Source: an uncultured Vibrio sp.
Lineage (GTDB): Bacteria > Pseudomonadota > Gammaproteobacteria > Enterobacterales > Vibrionaceae
Reading direction: 5' to 3'
Assembly: GCA_947504195.1 (NCBI GenBank)
Contig: CANNGN010000004.1
Location: 372,001-436,000, forward strand
DNA length: 64,000 bases
Shown: in pieces, positions 46,411 through 55,479 of the stretch
Position numbering within the stretch: the stretch's first letter is position 1
Layout of the letters: each line of letters opens with the position of its first letter
Translations under genes and position numbers: made by a program
Notes under the pieces: model-generated
Told to the model about the DNA's origin: nothing
Database searches by the model: none
What the model saw: only the letters and a program-made list of their open reading frames with translations

Positions 46411-48680
46411 AATAATTGTGCCTCTATCTGACGTAGTTTATTCCCGTGAGCGGTCAGCCAACGGTAGACAATCATTAACGATACCCCGATGCCAACGATC
46501 CACATCAGACTTTGCTGTGGATGTGATGTTAAATTGGTTGCTTGATAAAAAAGTGTTGCAGATAGATAGCCAAGTCCTAATGTCCAGATTCCAATGAAAC
46601 GAGCAAACTTAACTCCAAATTCACGAACATAAGCTCCCATCGCAGCCACACATGGCGTATATAACAAAATAAAGATCAAATACGAAAATGCTGCGCCACC
46701 GGTAACAAATTGATCCTGAATATTCGCGAAAATTGAGACGTTCACTTCTTGCTCTTGTGCAACCGCTTCAGAGTCTGAGAGATCACCCACTTCGATACCA
46801 AATGGGTCACTAAAACTTAATCCCGTCAAGTTTTCCGGAATCGAGATAAACGCCGCTTTAATACTCTCTGTTAAATTGAATTCACCTGCATCTTCACTTG
46901 CATCGGTGTACAGCGTGTTTAACGTCCCAACCACGGCTTCTTTAGCAAAAATCCCTGTAATGATACCCACCGTTGCTGGCCAATTATCTTTTTCGACACC
47001 CATTGGCGAGAATAAAGGCGTAACCGTTTGAGCTGCTTGAGATAATACTGACTTTTGGGTCCCTTCATTACCAAACGTTCCATCAGATCCAACGGAGTTA
47101 AGCAAACTAAGGATCGTCACTACAACAACGATAGTTTTCCCTGCACCCCATATAAAGCGATTTAGTTTTTGCCAAGTTTTAATCACGACATTTTGAAGCG
47201 TTGGTAATTCGTAATCCGGCAACTCCATAACAAATGAATCACTTGAACCAGGGTATAGTGTTCGCTTTAGTACGATACCCGTAAACACTGCCGCACCGAC
47301 ACCCAACAGATATAAGGCAAAAACAATATTTTGACCATTGCTAGGAAAAAATGCGGCTGCAAATAGGGCATAGACAGGTAAGCGAGCACCACACGACATA
47401 AACGGCGCCATCGAAGCAGCCAGTTTACGCTCACGTTCTTGATCCAAAGTACGAGTTGCCATAATTGCAGGAACTGTACAGCCAAACCCTAAAATGAGTG
47501 GGACGAACGCTTTACCCGGTAAACCAATACGTTGCATTACTTTATCAAGCACAAATGCCGCACGAGACATATAGCCAGAACTTTCTAGGATAGTCATAAA
47601 CAGATAAAGACAAGCGATTACCGGAATGAAAGTCGCAACGGTTTGAATACCGCCACCTATCCCATCAGCGAGCACTGTAACCAACCAAACAGGCAAATGC
47701 GCATCCAATACATGATGAGCCCCATCAACCAATAATGCTCCAATGGCGATGTCGAAAAAATCGATAAAAGCACTGCCAATGTTTATCGAGAACATAAACA
47801 TAACGTACATGACAAAGAAGAAAAACGGCACGCCAATCCACTTGTTGAGTACAAATTGATCGAGTTTTTCTGTCACACTATTACTTAATTTTCCTTGAGT
47901 ACGACGAACGCTAACACACTGCTGATGTAGGTACGTATATTTGGTATCAGCAACATGCAGGTCGATATCAATATTACAGGCATCTTGTTCTTTCTTAACT
48001 TTCAAGCGCCCAACGTCATCTAGTTGGTTTATGATTAATCGATCATTTTCAAGTGCTCGAATCGCAAGAGCTCGCGTAGTCACATTTTGCTGCTGCTCAA
48101 AAAGAGGAGAAAGAAAGTCTATAGCAGCTTCAAACTGTGGTTCATAGTTTAAAGGTAGTTCTTTTAAAACAATACCTTGGACTAGATGCTTATGTAATTT
48201 TTCTTTAAATTTAGTGACTTGGTTTTTATCGTGTGCTGATAAATCTAAAACCGGACAACCTAAAAACTTCTCTAGTAGACCAATATCAAGCGTTTGGCGA
48301 ACTCGCTTGAGTGCATCCATTTTATTTAGAACCACCACCATAGGGCGTCCTAATTCACGAAGCTGCAACGTCATATATAAACTGCGCTCTAGGCAAGTCA
48401 CATCAACAACGTTAATAATCAAATCTGCGGGATGAGTCAGTACGGCACGTGAAGCGATAGATTCATCAACACTATTGCTATCGTTACCACTGTCTAACGC
48501 ATAAATTCCGGGTAAATCTGTCAGTAAAAATTCATCACCAGTATGAGTATAATAGCCCGTCTTCTTTTCGACAGTCACTCCAGCCCAATTACCCACTTGC
48601 TGTTTTGAGCCAGTCAATCCATTGAAAAGTGTTGTTTTACCACTATTAGGGTTACCTACGGTGAGAATATGGTACTTCAT
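46407..48680 (-). CDS. feoB: Ferrous iron transporter FeoB
   Basis: 757 residues: an N-terminal G-protein domain (G1 GNPNSGKTT at 9-17, LTDLPGIYAL, LNKMDAL), a helical GDI-like spacer, and a membrane part with Gate regions carrying conserved cysteines (FGCTVPAIMATR, FMSCGARLPVY). It imports Fe2+ across the inner membrane. It overlaps feoA and feoC by 4 nt at either end. Confidence 0.97.
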   Translation of the reverse strand: MKYHILTVGNPNSGKTTLFNGLTGSKQQVGNWAGVTVEKKTGYYTHTGDEFLLTDLPGIYALDSGNDSNSVDESIASRAVLTHPADLIINVVDVTCLERSLYMTLQLRELGRPMVVVLNKMDALKRVRQTLDIGLLEKFLGCPVLDLSAHDKNQVTKFKEKLHKHLVQGIVLKELPLNYEPQFEAAIDFLSPLFEQQQNVTTRALAIRALENDRLIINQLDDVGRLKVKKEQDACNIDIDLHVADTKYTYLHQQCVSVRRTQGKLSNSVTEKLDQFVLNKWIGVPFFFFVMYVMFMFSINIGSAFIDFFDIAIGALLVDGAHHVLDAHLPVWLVTVLADGIGGGIQTVATFIPVIACLYLFMTILESSGYMSRAAFVLDKVMQRIGLPGKAFVPLILGFGCTVPAIMATRTLDQERERKLAASMAPFMSCGARLPVYALFAAAFFPSNGQNIVFALYLLGVGAAVFTGIVLKRTLYPGSSDSFVMELPDYELPTLQNVVIKTWQKLNRFIWGAGKTIVVVVTILSLLNSVGSDGTFGNEGTQKSVLSQAAQTVTPLFSPMGVEKDNWPATVGIITGIFAKEAVVGTLNTLYTDASEDAGEFNLTESIKAAFISIPENLTGLSFSDPFGIEVGDLSDSEAVAQEQEVNVSIFANIQDQFVTGGAAFSYLIFILLYTPCVAAMGAYVREFGVKFARFIGIWTLGLGYLSATLFYQATNLTSHPQQSLMWIVGIGVSLMIVYRWLTAHGNKLRQIEAQLL

Positions 48681-48907
48681 TGAATTAACTCCACCTCAAT
48701 AGACGAGGCTATTTTTTCTCGTACAGCAAGAGAAACTCCTCTGACCATAACTTGTAGTGGATCTCCCATTGGGGCTCGGCGTACTAAAGTTACGGAAGTG
48801 TTGGGAAGCAAACCCATGACCATCAAGCGTTTGCGCGCTTCACTGTCTAAATTAACAAATGCCAGTATATCTGCACACTGTCCTTCTCTTAGTTCACTCA
48901 ACTTCAT
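48677..48907 (-). CDS. feoA: Ferrous iron transport protein FeoA
   Basis: 76 residues from the ATG at 48907, chosen over the GTG three codons earlier because AAGGTG is well placed before it and FeoA normally starts MKLS. It is a small SH3-like protein (KRLMVMGLLPNTSVTLVRR, PMGDPLQVMVRG) required for FeoB function. It is the first gene of feoABC, downstream of an FNR-like site. Confidence 0.95.
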   Translation of the reverse strand: MKLSELREGQCADILAFVNLDSEARKRLMVMGLLPNTSVTLVRRAPMGDPLQVMVRGVSLAVREKIASSIEVELIQ

Positions 48908-48984
48908 AAACAACACCTTAAAAAACCCAAATGAGAAGAATTATTATTACTAATTGAATGATAACTGAAAATGTGAAATTCAAT

Positions 48985-48998
48985 TTGAGATAAATCAA
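48985..48998. promoter_or_regulatory. FNR-like box upstream of feoABC
   Basis: TTGAGATAAATCAA matches TTGAT-N4-ATCAA at 9 of 10 positions, ~80 bp upstream of feoA. feo operons are activated by FNR in E. coli and under low oxygen in vibrios. Binding here is inferred. Confidence 0.5.
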
Positions 48999-49285
48999 CG
49001 TTGGCTAAAACTGCGCTACTAAAAGGTTACGTAAATTCCAACTACCACGATGAAGAAAATAAAAAACCTTCAAATGTATCGAAAATAAGACAGATAAACC
49101 CAATATACGGTGCTATATTTAAATGGCTTATCTTAATTACGTCTATATGCGTAAGCGTGTAGACATATTCTTGAGATTAGCCTGTCTACTTATATTTTTG
49201 GTCGTTGGGATAAGTTCTCACGACACGAAGCCCAATAAACTGATTACTATCATTTTAAAGGAATTCGATATTGGCGGTTTTCGCC

Positions 49286-49325
49286 CGTGGTATAGCCTCC
49301 CCCGCTATACCACGTAAGTTTTTCT
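49286..49325 (+). terminator. Stable hairpin with T-tract after znuA (possible terminator)
   Basis: A perfect 11-bp stem CGTGGTATAGC / GCTATACCACG with a C-rich 7-nt loop is followed by TAAGTTTTTCTT on the plus strand. It lies just beyond the znuA stop, but the T-tract points to the plus strand, where no confident gene ends. It may serve both sides. Confidence 0.45.
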
Positions 49326-49340
49326 TCTTACTAATAGCAT

Positions 49341-50231
49341 TTACTGCTCTACAGCAAAACAACGCTCAAACTCATCGGCCAACTGTTTTAATAGTTCAAA
49401 GTAGCTACCATCTGCAACATCTACATCACTCCCTAGTGGGTCTAATGTTCCAAGCTTAGCTGATGTACCACGCATAACGGTATTGATCACTGCTGGCGAG
49501 AATTGAGGCTCTGAGAAAACACAAACCCCTTTTGTCTCTGATAACGTTCGCTTAATGTTCACCAGAGTCTTAGCACCCGGTTTTCTTTCTGGAGATACAG
49601 TAAAACGCCCAAGTTTACGAAGTTGATAATCTCGTTCAAAGTAACCATAAGCATCGTGAAAAACATAGTACGGTAACTGATTAAATGGTGACAATTGTGT
49701 ATTTATAGTCTGGGCCAACGCTTCTATCGCGTTATTAAAGCGCTGTAGATTGCTGCGATATTGCTCAGCATTTTGGCCATCTAAAATGATCAACTTGTCC
49801 ACAATGGCTTGGGCGGTGCCCAATGTAGCTTCTTTTCCTAACCAAAAATGCGGATCCAATGTTCCATGATTATGCCCATCATCTTCATGATCATCACCAT
49901 ATTGGGATAAACCTACGTGACCAAGCTGACTGACTGTTAAAACACTCTTTTCATCAACACTTTCTAGGATTTTATCCATAAAGGGTTCTAATCCACTTCC
50001 AAACCAAACAATTAAATCCGCTGAATGAATTTTCTTTATATCCGATGGACGCAACGCATAATCATGAGGAGACGTATTGTTATCAAGTAGAACTTCTGAA
50101 TCAGCAACTCCTAGAGTGAGTTCATGGGTAATCATCTGAATGGGCTTAATACTACTAAGTACCGTAATCGCCCATGATGGCATCGCCAACAATAAAGCAA
50201 CAACCGCTGTAATTACGCGAATTTTTACCAC
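49341..50231 (-). CDS. znuA: Zinc ABC transporter periplasmic binding protein ZnuA
   Basis: 296 residues: a signal peptide ending near residue 21 (LLLAMPSWA), zinc ligands expected at the His in NTSPHDYALRPSD and in LDPHFWLGKE, a His/Asp-rich loop (HEDDGHNHG) typical of ZnuA, and VFHDAYGYFE. It captures Zn2+ for ZnuBC. It is divergent from znuCB across an 81-bp gap with a Zur-like operator. Confidence 0.95.
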   Translation of the reverse strand: MVKIRVITAVVALLLAMPSWAITVLSSIKPIQMITHELTLGVADSEVLLDNNTSPHDYALRPSDIKKIHSADLIVWFGSGLEPFMDKILESVDEKSVLTVSQLGHVGLSQYGDDHEDDGHNHGTLDPHFWLGKEATLGTAQAIVDKLIILDGQNAEQYRSNLQRFNNAIEALAQTINTQLSPFNQLPYYVFHDAYGYFERDYQLRKLGRFTVSPERKPGAKTLVNIKRTLSETKGVCVFSEPQFSPAVINTVMRGTSAKLGTLDPLGSDVDVADGSYFELLKQLADEFERCFAVEQ

Positions 50232-50269
50232 AATATCTTACTCCTGAATGCTAGCCTAAATAAGTGCCG

Positions 50270-50288
50270 AATGTTACATTATAACATT
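50270..50288. promoter_or_regulatory. Zur-like operator between znuA and znuCB
   Basis: AATGTTACATTATAACATT has perfect 7-bp arms (AATGTTA / TAACATT) around a 5-nt centre and closely resembles the gammaproteobacterial Zur box in the same place. One site can control both divergent transcripts. Binding is inferred. Confidence 0.6.
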
Positions 50289-50312
50289 AACAATTGTAAA
50301 TGAGTTCCATTC

Positions 50313-51098
50313 ATGTCACCACTAATCGAACTGGATAGCATTTGTGTTTATTTTGGAACACGACGGGTGCTTGATAATGTTTCTTTTGCCCTTGAACGAG
50401 GAAAAATAACCACCTTGATCGGTCCAAACGGAGCGGGAAAGTCAACTTTAGTACGCGTTATTCTCGGATTACAGGCTATCGATACAGGTAACATATCGAA
50501 ACTACCTAAGATACGGCTCGGATATGTCCCTCAAAAACTTAAACTCAATGATTCCTTACCATTAAATGTTTATCGATTTCTTCGGTTAGCCGGAAAATAT
50601 AGCGAACAAGAAATAATGAATGCATTAAGTTTGGTTGGTGCTGAACATCTCGCTACCAGTAATATGCACACTCTTTCTGGTGGCGAAAGCCAGCGAGTCT
50701 TACTTGCCCGTGCGCTTCTCACACGGCCGGATATTCTCGTACTGGACGAACCCGCTCAAGGTGTCGATCTACAGGGCCAGATTGATTTATATGAGTTAAT
50801 CAATACGCTTCGGGTCCGTTTTAATTGTGCAATATTAATGGTTTCTCACGATCTTCATTTAGTGATGGCAAAAACCGACAATGTTATTTGTTTACACCAC
50901 CATATATGCTGCTCTGGTACACCTAAGCATATTAGCCAGCACCCAAACTACATTGCACTTTTTGGTCAGACAACCAAAGATAGTCTGGCATTTTATCCTC
51001 ACCAACACGACCATCACCATCACGATCTATCGGGCGAACCTGTTCACGGCGATGCTGATGTTTGTGGATGCCATCACCACGGACACCATCATGATTGA
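50313..51098 (+). CDS. znuC: Zinc ABC transporter ATPase ZnuC
   Basis: 261 residues: Walker A GPNGAGKST, signature LSGGESQRVLLARAL, Walker B ILVLDEPAQGVD and the switch His in VSHDLHLV. The C-terminus is His-rich (HQHDHHHHDLSG, HHHGHHHD), a likely zinc-binding tail seen in ZnuC proteins. It overlaps znuB by 8 nt. Confidence 0.96.
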   Translation: MSPLIELDSICVYFGTRRVLDNVSFALERGKITTLIGPNGAGKSTLVRVILGLQAIDTGNISKLPKIRLGYVPQKLKLNDSLPLNVYRFLRLAGKYSEQEIMNALSLVGAEHLATSNMHTLSGGESQRVLLARALLTRPDILVLDEPAQGVDLQGQIDLYELINTLRVRFNCAILMVSHDLHLVMAKTDNVICLHHHICCSGTPKHISQHPNYIALFGQTTKDSLAFYPHQHDHHHHDLSGEPVHGDADVCGCHHHGHHHD

Positions 51099-51876
51099 GT
51101 TTTTACTCCCTTCGATATTCGCGGGTATTGGCATTGCTATCCTTTCAGGCCCACTAGGCTCATTTATCGTCTGGCGAAAAATGGCCTACTTTGGCGATAC
51201 CCTTGCTCATGCTTCTTTAATGGGGTTAGCGCTAGGCTTCTTACTTGACGTTAATATTAATGCGGCACTCATCTGCAGTAGTTTAATTCTATCTGCGGCA
51301 TTGGTGCTCTTTCAGCGTCAGTCTGTGCTCGCTAATGACACCTTACTTGGCATTCTAGCTCATAGTGCCCTTTCGATTGGTTTAATCGCCGTTAGCTTCC
51401 TAGACGATGTTAGAATCGACTTAATGGGATATTTGTTTGGTGACTTGCTTTCAGTTACCCCTGAAGACCTCATTTTTATCTGGCTAGGTGTTTTTGTGGT
51501 TCTTGGATTGCTAAAGTTTCTATGGCACCCGTTGCTCTCCTCAAGTGTAAGCGAAGAACTTGCGAGTGTTGAAGGTGTTAATGTTGAATTGATGAAAATG
51601 ATACTCATGCTGATGATTGGAGCTGTAATTGCAATTGGGATGAAGTTTGTTGGCGCTCTCATTATGACTTCACTGCTAATTATTCCAGCTGCAACGGCAC
51701 GTCGAATTTCCACATCACCGGAAACGATGGCAATCTATGCTGCTGTTATTGGCTCACTTTCCGTTTTATGTGGTCTGGGATTATCTTGGAATTTTGACAC
51801 CCCGGCAGGCCCGTCGGTTGTCGTAAGTGCCTCGCTATTCTTTATCTTGAGTCAGTTAACTAAAGTTCGAGCGTAA
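51091..51876 (+). CDS. znuB: Zinc ABC transporter permease ZnuB
   Basis: 261 residues from the ATG at 51091 inside the end of znuC; the frame is open further upstream but those codons read through znuC. An integral protein of seven to eight TM helices (IEFLLPSIFAGIGIAILSG, GPLGSFIVWRKMAYFGDTL, LAHASLMGLALG). With ZnuA and ZnuC it imports zinc. The coupling with znuC is by overlap. Confidence 0.95.
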   Translation: MIEFLLPSIFAGIGIAILSGPLGSFIVWRKMAYFGDTLAHASLMGLALGFLLDVNINAALICSSLILSAALVLFQRQSVLANDTLLGILAHSALSIGLIAVSFLDDVRIDLMGYLFGDLLSVTPEDLIFIWLGVFVVLGLLKFLWHPLLSSSVSEELASVEGVNVELMKMILMLMIGAVIAIGMKFVGALIMTSLLIIPAATARRISTSPETMAIYAAVIGSLSVLCGLGLSWNFDTPAGPSVVVSASLFFILSQLTKVRA

Positions 51877-51910
51877 TCCAAGTTCATCGCTTTGCGTAAA
51901 ACGACTTCCA

Positions 51911-51943
51911 ATAAAAAAGTCCTCCAATCAATTGGAGGACTTT
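51911..51943 (-). terminator. Terminator after sucD (and znuB)
   Basis: A 13-bp perfect stem AAAGTCCTCCAAT / ATTGGAGGACTTT, with A-rich sequence giving a T6 tract on the minus strand. It lies between the convergent znuB and sucD stops. Confidence 0.88.
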
Positions 51944-51992
51944 AATTTAAATAGCTTATCACTTATAAGTAAGCGACGTCATAAAGAGCAAC

Positions 51993-52865
51993 TTACCAAC
52001 CAGTGATCTCACGTAGTGCGCTACCAATATCAGCTAGGCTTTTCACTGTTTTAACACCTGCAGCTTCAAGTGCAGCAAACTTGTCATCAGCGGTACCTTT
52101 ACCACCAGAGATAATCGCGCCAGCATGCCCCATACGCTTACCTGGAGGAGCTGTCACACCTGCGATATAAGATACAACTGGCTTAGTGACATTGTCTTTA
52201 ATGAATGCCGCAGCTTCTTCTTCCGCTGTTCCACCGATTTCACCGATCATCACGATTGCTTCAGTTTCAGGATCTTCTTGGAACAACTTAAGAATATCGA
52301 TGAAGTTAGAACCTGGAATAGGATCCCCACCGATACCAACACAAGTCGACTGTCCAAAGCCTTCGTCTGTCGTTTGCTTCACTGCTTCATAAGTTAGCGT
52401 TCCAGAACGAGAAACGATTCCCACTTTACCTTTCTTATGAATGTGACCTGGCATAATGCCGATTTTACATTCATCAGGCGTAATAACACCCGGACAGTTT
52501 GGACCAATCATACGAACACCAGATTCATCCAAACGTACTTTTACGTCTAAAAGATCAAGAGTCGGAATACCTTCTGTGATAGTAACGATTAACTTAATAC
52601 CTGCATCAATCGCTTCAAGAATCGCATCTTTACAGAAAGGAGCTGGGACATAAATAACTGATGCCGTTGCACCTGTTGTTTCAACAGCGTCTCTAACAGT
52701 GTTAAATACTGGCAAGCCTAAATGAGTCTGACCGCCTTTTCCTGGCGAAACACCACCAACCATCTGCGTACCGTAATCGATAGCCTGCTCAGAGTGGAAC
52801 GTACCTTGACCGCCGGTAAACCCTTGACAGATTACCTTAGTATTTTTATCAATTAATACAGACAT
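51993..52865 (-). CDS. sucD: Succinyl-CoA synthetase alpha subunit
   Basis: 290 residues (E. coli 289). CoA-binding Rossmann domain ([17 protein letters not shown]) and the phosphorylated histidine in [17 protein letters not shown]. With SucC it converts succinyl-CoA to succinate with ATP formation. The start overlaps the sucC stop by one base. It is the last gene of the suc cluster. Confidence 0.97.
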   Translation of the reverse strand: MSVLIDKNTKVICQGFTGGQGTFHSEQAIDYGTQMVGGVSPGKGGQTHLGLPVFNTVRDAVETTGATASVIYVPAPFCKDAILEAIDAGIKLIVTITEGIPTLDLLDVKVRLDESGVRMIGPNCPGVITPDECKIGIMPGHIHKKGKVGIVSRSGTLTYEAVKQTTDEGFGQSTCVGIGGDPIPGSNFIDILKLFQEDPETEAIVMIGEIGGTAEEEAAAFIKDNVTKPVVSYIAGVTAPPGKRMGHAGAIISGGKGTADDKFAALEAAGVKTVKSLADIGSALREITGW

Positions 52866-54031
52866 TATTTGCCCTCCGCAGCTGCAACTACTTTTTCCGC
52901 TGCTTCTTTAAGCGAATTCGCGGCAATGATGTTTAATCCACTTTCAGCTAGCTTTTTAGAGCCAAGTGGTGCGTTATTACCTTCAAGTCGAACGACAACT
53001 GGCACTTTGACACCAACCTCTTCAACTGCACCGATAATACCGTCGGCAATAAGGTCGCAACGTACAATTCCACCGAAAATATTTACTAATACGGCTTTAA
53101 CATTATCATCAGAAAGGATGATCTTGAATGCTTCGGTTACACGCTCTTTGGTTGCACCGCCACCAACATCTAAGAAGTTTGCTGGTTGACCACCATGAAG
53201 ATTAACGATATCCATAGTACCCATCGCAAGACCGGCACCATTCACCATACAACCAATGCTGCCATCAAGAGCAACGTAATTTAGTTCCCATTGAGCTGCG
53301 TGTGCTTCACGTTCATCTTCTTGAGACGGATCGTGCATTTCACGTAACTTAGGCTGACGATACATTGCATTTGAATCAATATTAATCTTACCATCTAGAC
53401 ACAATAGGTTACCGTCACCAGTAATCACTAATGGGTTAATTTCTAGAAGCGCTAAGTCGTATTGTGCAAACATATTTGCCAAGCCCATAAAGATCTTGGT
53501 GAATTGTTTAATTTGATCGCCTTCTAAACCGAGCTTAAATGCTAGCTCGCGACCTTGATAACCTTGAGGACCGACGAGAGGATCGATAGCTGCTTTATGA
53601 ATCAGCTCTGGCGTTTCTTCTGCCACTTTTTCAATCTCAACACCACCTTCTGTCGACGCCATAAAGACGATTCGACGAGAAGCACGATCAACTACAGCGC
53701 CGAGATATAGCTCGTTAGCAATACTCGATGCTTCTTCAACTAAAATTTTAGTGACTGGCTGTCCATTTGCATCTGTTTGATATGTCACTAAGTTTTTACC
53801 TAGCCACTTTTGTGCAAATGCTTTTACGCCATCTTTAGTATCGTGCAGTTCAACACCGCCCGCTTTACCACGTCCACCTGCGTGAACCTGACATTTTACT
53901 ACTTTTTTCTCGGTGCTAATGCGGCCAGCCGCTTCAAACGCTTCTTGTGCTGTATCACAAGCATAGCCTTCTGGTACTGGCAATCCGAACTCAGCAAATA
54001 GCTGTTTCGCTTGATATTCATGCAAATTCAT
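52865..54031 (-). CDS. sucC: Succinyl-CoA synthetase beta subunit
   Basis: 388 residues, the E. coli length. The ATP-grasp domain begins [20 protein letters not shown]; other marks are [32 protein letters not shown] and [11 protein letters not shown]. It pairs with SucD. The ~205-bp gap to sucB holds two hairpins, so sucCD may be transcribed separately or by read-through. Confidence 0.97.
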   Translation of the reverse strand: MNLHEYQAKQLFAEFGLPVPEGYACDTAQEAFEAAGRISTEKKVVKCQVHAGGRGKAGGVELHDTKDGVKAFAQKWLGKNLVTYQTDANGQPVTKILVEEASSIANELYLGAVVDRASRRIVFMASTEGGVEIEKVAEETPELIHKAAIDPLVGPQGYQGRELAFKLGLEGDQIKQFTKIFMGLANMFAQYDLALLEINPLVITGDGNLLCLDGKINIDSNAMYRQPKLREMHDPSQEDEREAHAAQWELNYVALDGSIGCMVNGAGLAMGTMDIVNLHGGQPANFLDVGGGATKERVTEAFKIILSDDNVKAVLVNIFGGIVRCDLIADGIIGAVEEVGVKVPVVVRLEGNNAPLGSKKLAESGLNIIAANSLKEAAEKVVAAAEGK

Positions 54032-54154
54032 TGTGAGATTCCATTGTTTATTATTATTCCATAGAGCTCAATGCTTTCGGCATATAGCTTTACATCTGTA
54101 GGGTACTCATAAAGAGTGGCCAACTACTGCTTTCATCACCAGTTGGCTTGGAAA

Positions 54155-54190
54155 GACTAGACGTTGAGCAAGTCTAGTCCTTTTTCTTTT
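54155..54190 (+). terminator. Terminator-shaped hairpin, plus strand, between sucC and sucB
   Basis: GACTAGAC pairs with GTCTAGTC around a 9-nt loop, then CTTTTTCTTTT on the plus strand. The flanking genes are on the minus strand. A second stem (GCCAACT / AGTTGGC, 54119-54147) is next to it. On the minus strand it has only a short T-run. Confidence 0.55.
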
Positions 54191-54236
54191 AGCCGTCTAG
54201 ATATCTAAACGCTAATTACCTTATACCGTGTAATTT

Positions 54237-55451
54237 CTATACATCAAGCAATAGTCGAGCTGGGTCTTCAAGTAACTCTTTAATTGTTACAAGGAAACCA
54301 ACCGATTCTTTACCATCGATTAAACGGTGATCATAGGACAGAGCCAGGTACATCATTGGCAATATTTCAACTTTGCCATTAACTGCCATAGGGCGGTCCT
54401 GAATCTTATGCATTCCAAGAATAGCCGCTTGTGGCGGGTTGATAATTGGTGTTGACATAAGTGACCCAAATACGCCGCCATTAGTGATGGTGAAGTTACC
54501 ACCCATCAACTCATCTACGGTTAGTTTTCCATCACGTCCTTTAATTGCTAGCTCTTTGATGCCTTTTTCAATATCAGCCATACCAAGCATGTCACAATCT
54601 TTCAGTACTGGAGTAACCAACCCGCGAGGAGTAGAAACGGCCATACTAATGTCGAAATAATTGTGATACACGATATCGTCGCCATCAATTGAAGCATTCA
54701 CTTCAGGGTAACGTTTAAGGGCTTCTGTCACAGCTTTAACGTAGAACGACATAAAGCCTAAACGGATATCATGACGCTTCTCAAATTGCTCTTGATACTG
54801 TTTACGAAGATCCATGATAGGTTTCATGTTCACTTCGTTAAACGTTGTTAGCATTGCAGTACTATTTTTTGCTTCCAACAAACGCTTCGCTACCGTCTTG
54901 CGCAAACGAGTCATTGGAACGCGCTTCTGACTGCGTGCCGCTGCTGGTACTTCTATTGCTGGAGCTTCACTTCCCGATGCCTTTGTAGCAGAGGCTTTAG
55001 CTGCAATGTGAGCATCAATATCTTCACGAGTGATTCGACCACCTACACCACTACCGGTCACATCTGATGGCTCGATATCGTGCTCACCTAACAAGCGACG
55101 AACAGCTGGCGTTAGCCAATCGTTAGACTCTTCGGTCAGTGATGCTTTATGGCGCTTATCTGGAGATGGTTCCGTTTTCTCAGTTGAATCTTTCGTTGGC
55201 TCACCAGCAACAGCTCCTGGTTTTAACTTCGCCAATAATTGTTTGGAAAGCACTGTTGCACCTTCCAATTCAATAATAGACTCCAACACTCCAGATTCTG
55301 GTGCAGGAACTTCAAGAACCACTTTATCGGTTTCAATATCAACCAATACTTCATCACGTTCAACAGCTTCACCTGGCTGCTTATGCCAAGTAGCAACAGT
55401 AGCATCAGCAACTGATTCGGGTAAGTCTGGAACCAGAATTTCAATTGTCAT
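54237..55451 (-). CDS. sucB: 2-oxoglutarate dehydrogenase E2, dihydrolipoyl succinyltransferase
   Basis: 404 residues: N-terminal lipoyl domain with Lys43 in [10 protein letters not shown], a linker, a peripheral-subunit-binding domain ([20 protein letters not shown]), and the catalytic domain with C-terminal [11 protein letters not shown], supplying the catalytic His and Asp. It makes succinyl-CoA in the TCA cycle. AAGGAAAATACAGAT precedes the ATG. It follows sucA by 28 bp. Confidence 0.97.
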   Translation of the reverse strand: MTIEILVPDLPESVADATVATWHKQPGEAVERDEVLVDIETDKVVLEVPAPESGVLESIIELEGATVLSKQLLAKLKPGAVAGEPTKDSTEKTEPSPDKRHKASLTEESNDWLTPAVRRLLGEHDIEPSDVTGSGVGGRITREDIDAHIAAKASATKASGSEAPAIEVPAAARSQKRVPMTRLRKTVAKRLLEAKNSTAMLTTFNEVNMKPIMDLRKQYQEQFEKRHDIRLGFMSFYVKAVTEALKRYPEVNASIDGDDIVYHNYFDISMAVSTPRGLVTPVLKDCDMLGMADIEKGIKELAIKGRDGKLTVDELMGGNFTITNGGVFGSLMSTPIINPPQAAILGMHKIQDRPMAVNGKVEILPMMYLALSYDHRLIDGKESVGFLVTIKELLEDPARLLLDV

Positions 55452-55479
55452 ATCTGTATTTTCCTTTTACTTCTAGTTC

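Larger units (their letters stand above)
48908..49340. other. Intergenic region feoA / znuA with orphan hairpin
   Basis: 433 bp. The left part is the AT-rich feo promoter area with an FNR-like box. The right part holds a 64-codon open frame (49123-49317, plus strand, hydrophobic centre, no ribosome site) and a very stable hairpin (49286-49314) that overlaps its end. I do not call the frame a gene. Confidence 0.5.

Noticed and set aside
48940..48980. Fur box upstream of feoABC
   Set aside because: AT-rich with GATAAC-like pieces, but no 19-bp match good enough to call.
50881..51090. Longer znuB start at 50881
   Set aside because: The added residues are the znuC sequence read in another frame; the ATG at 51091 gives a normal ZnuB.
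55030..55476. 148-codon plus-strand frame opposite sucB
   Set aside because: Shadow of a well-conserved gene; Ser/Thr-rich composition is typical of reverse-frame translation.
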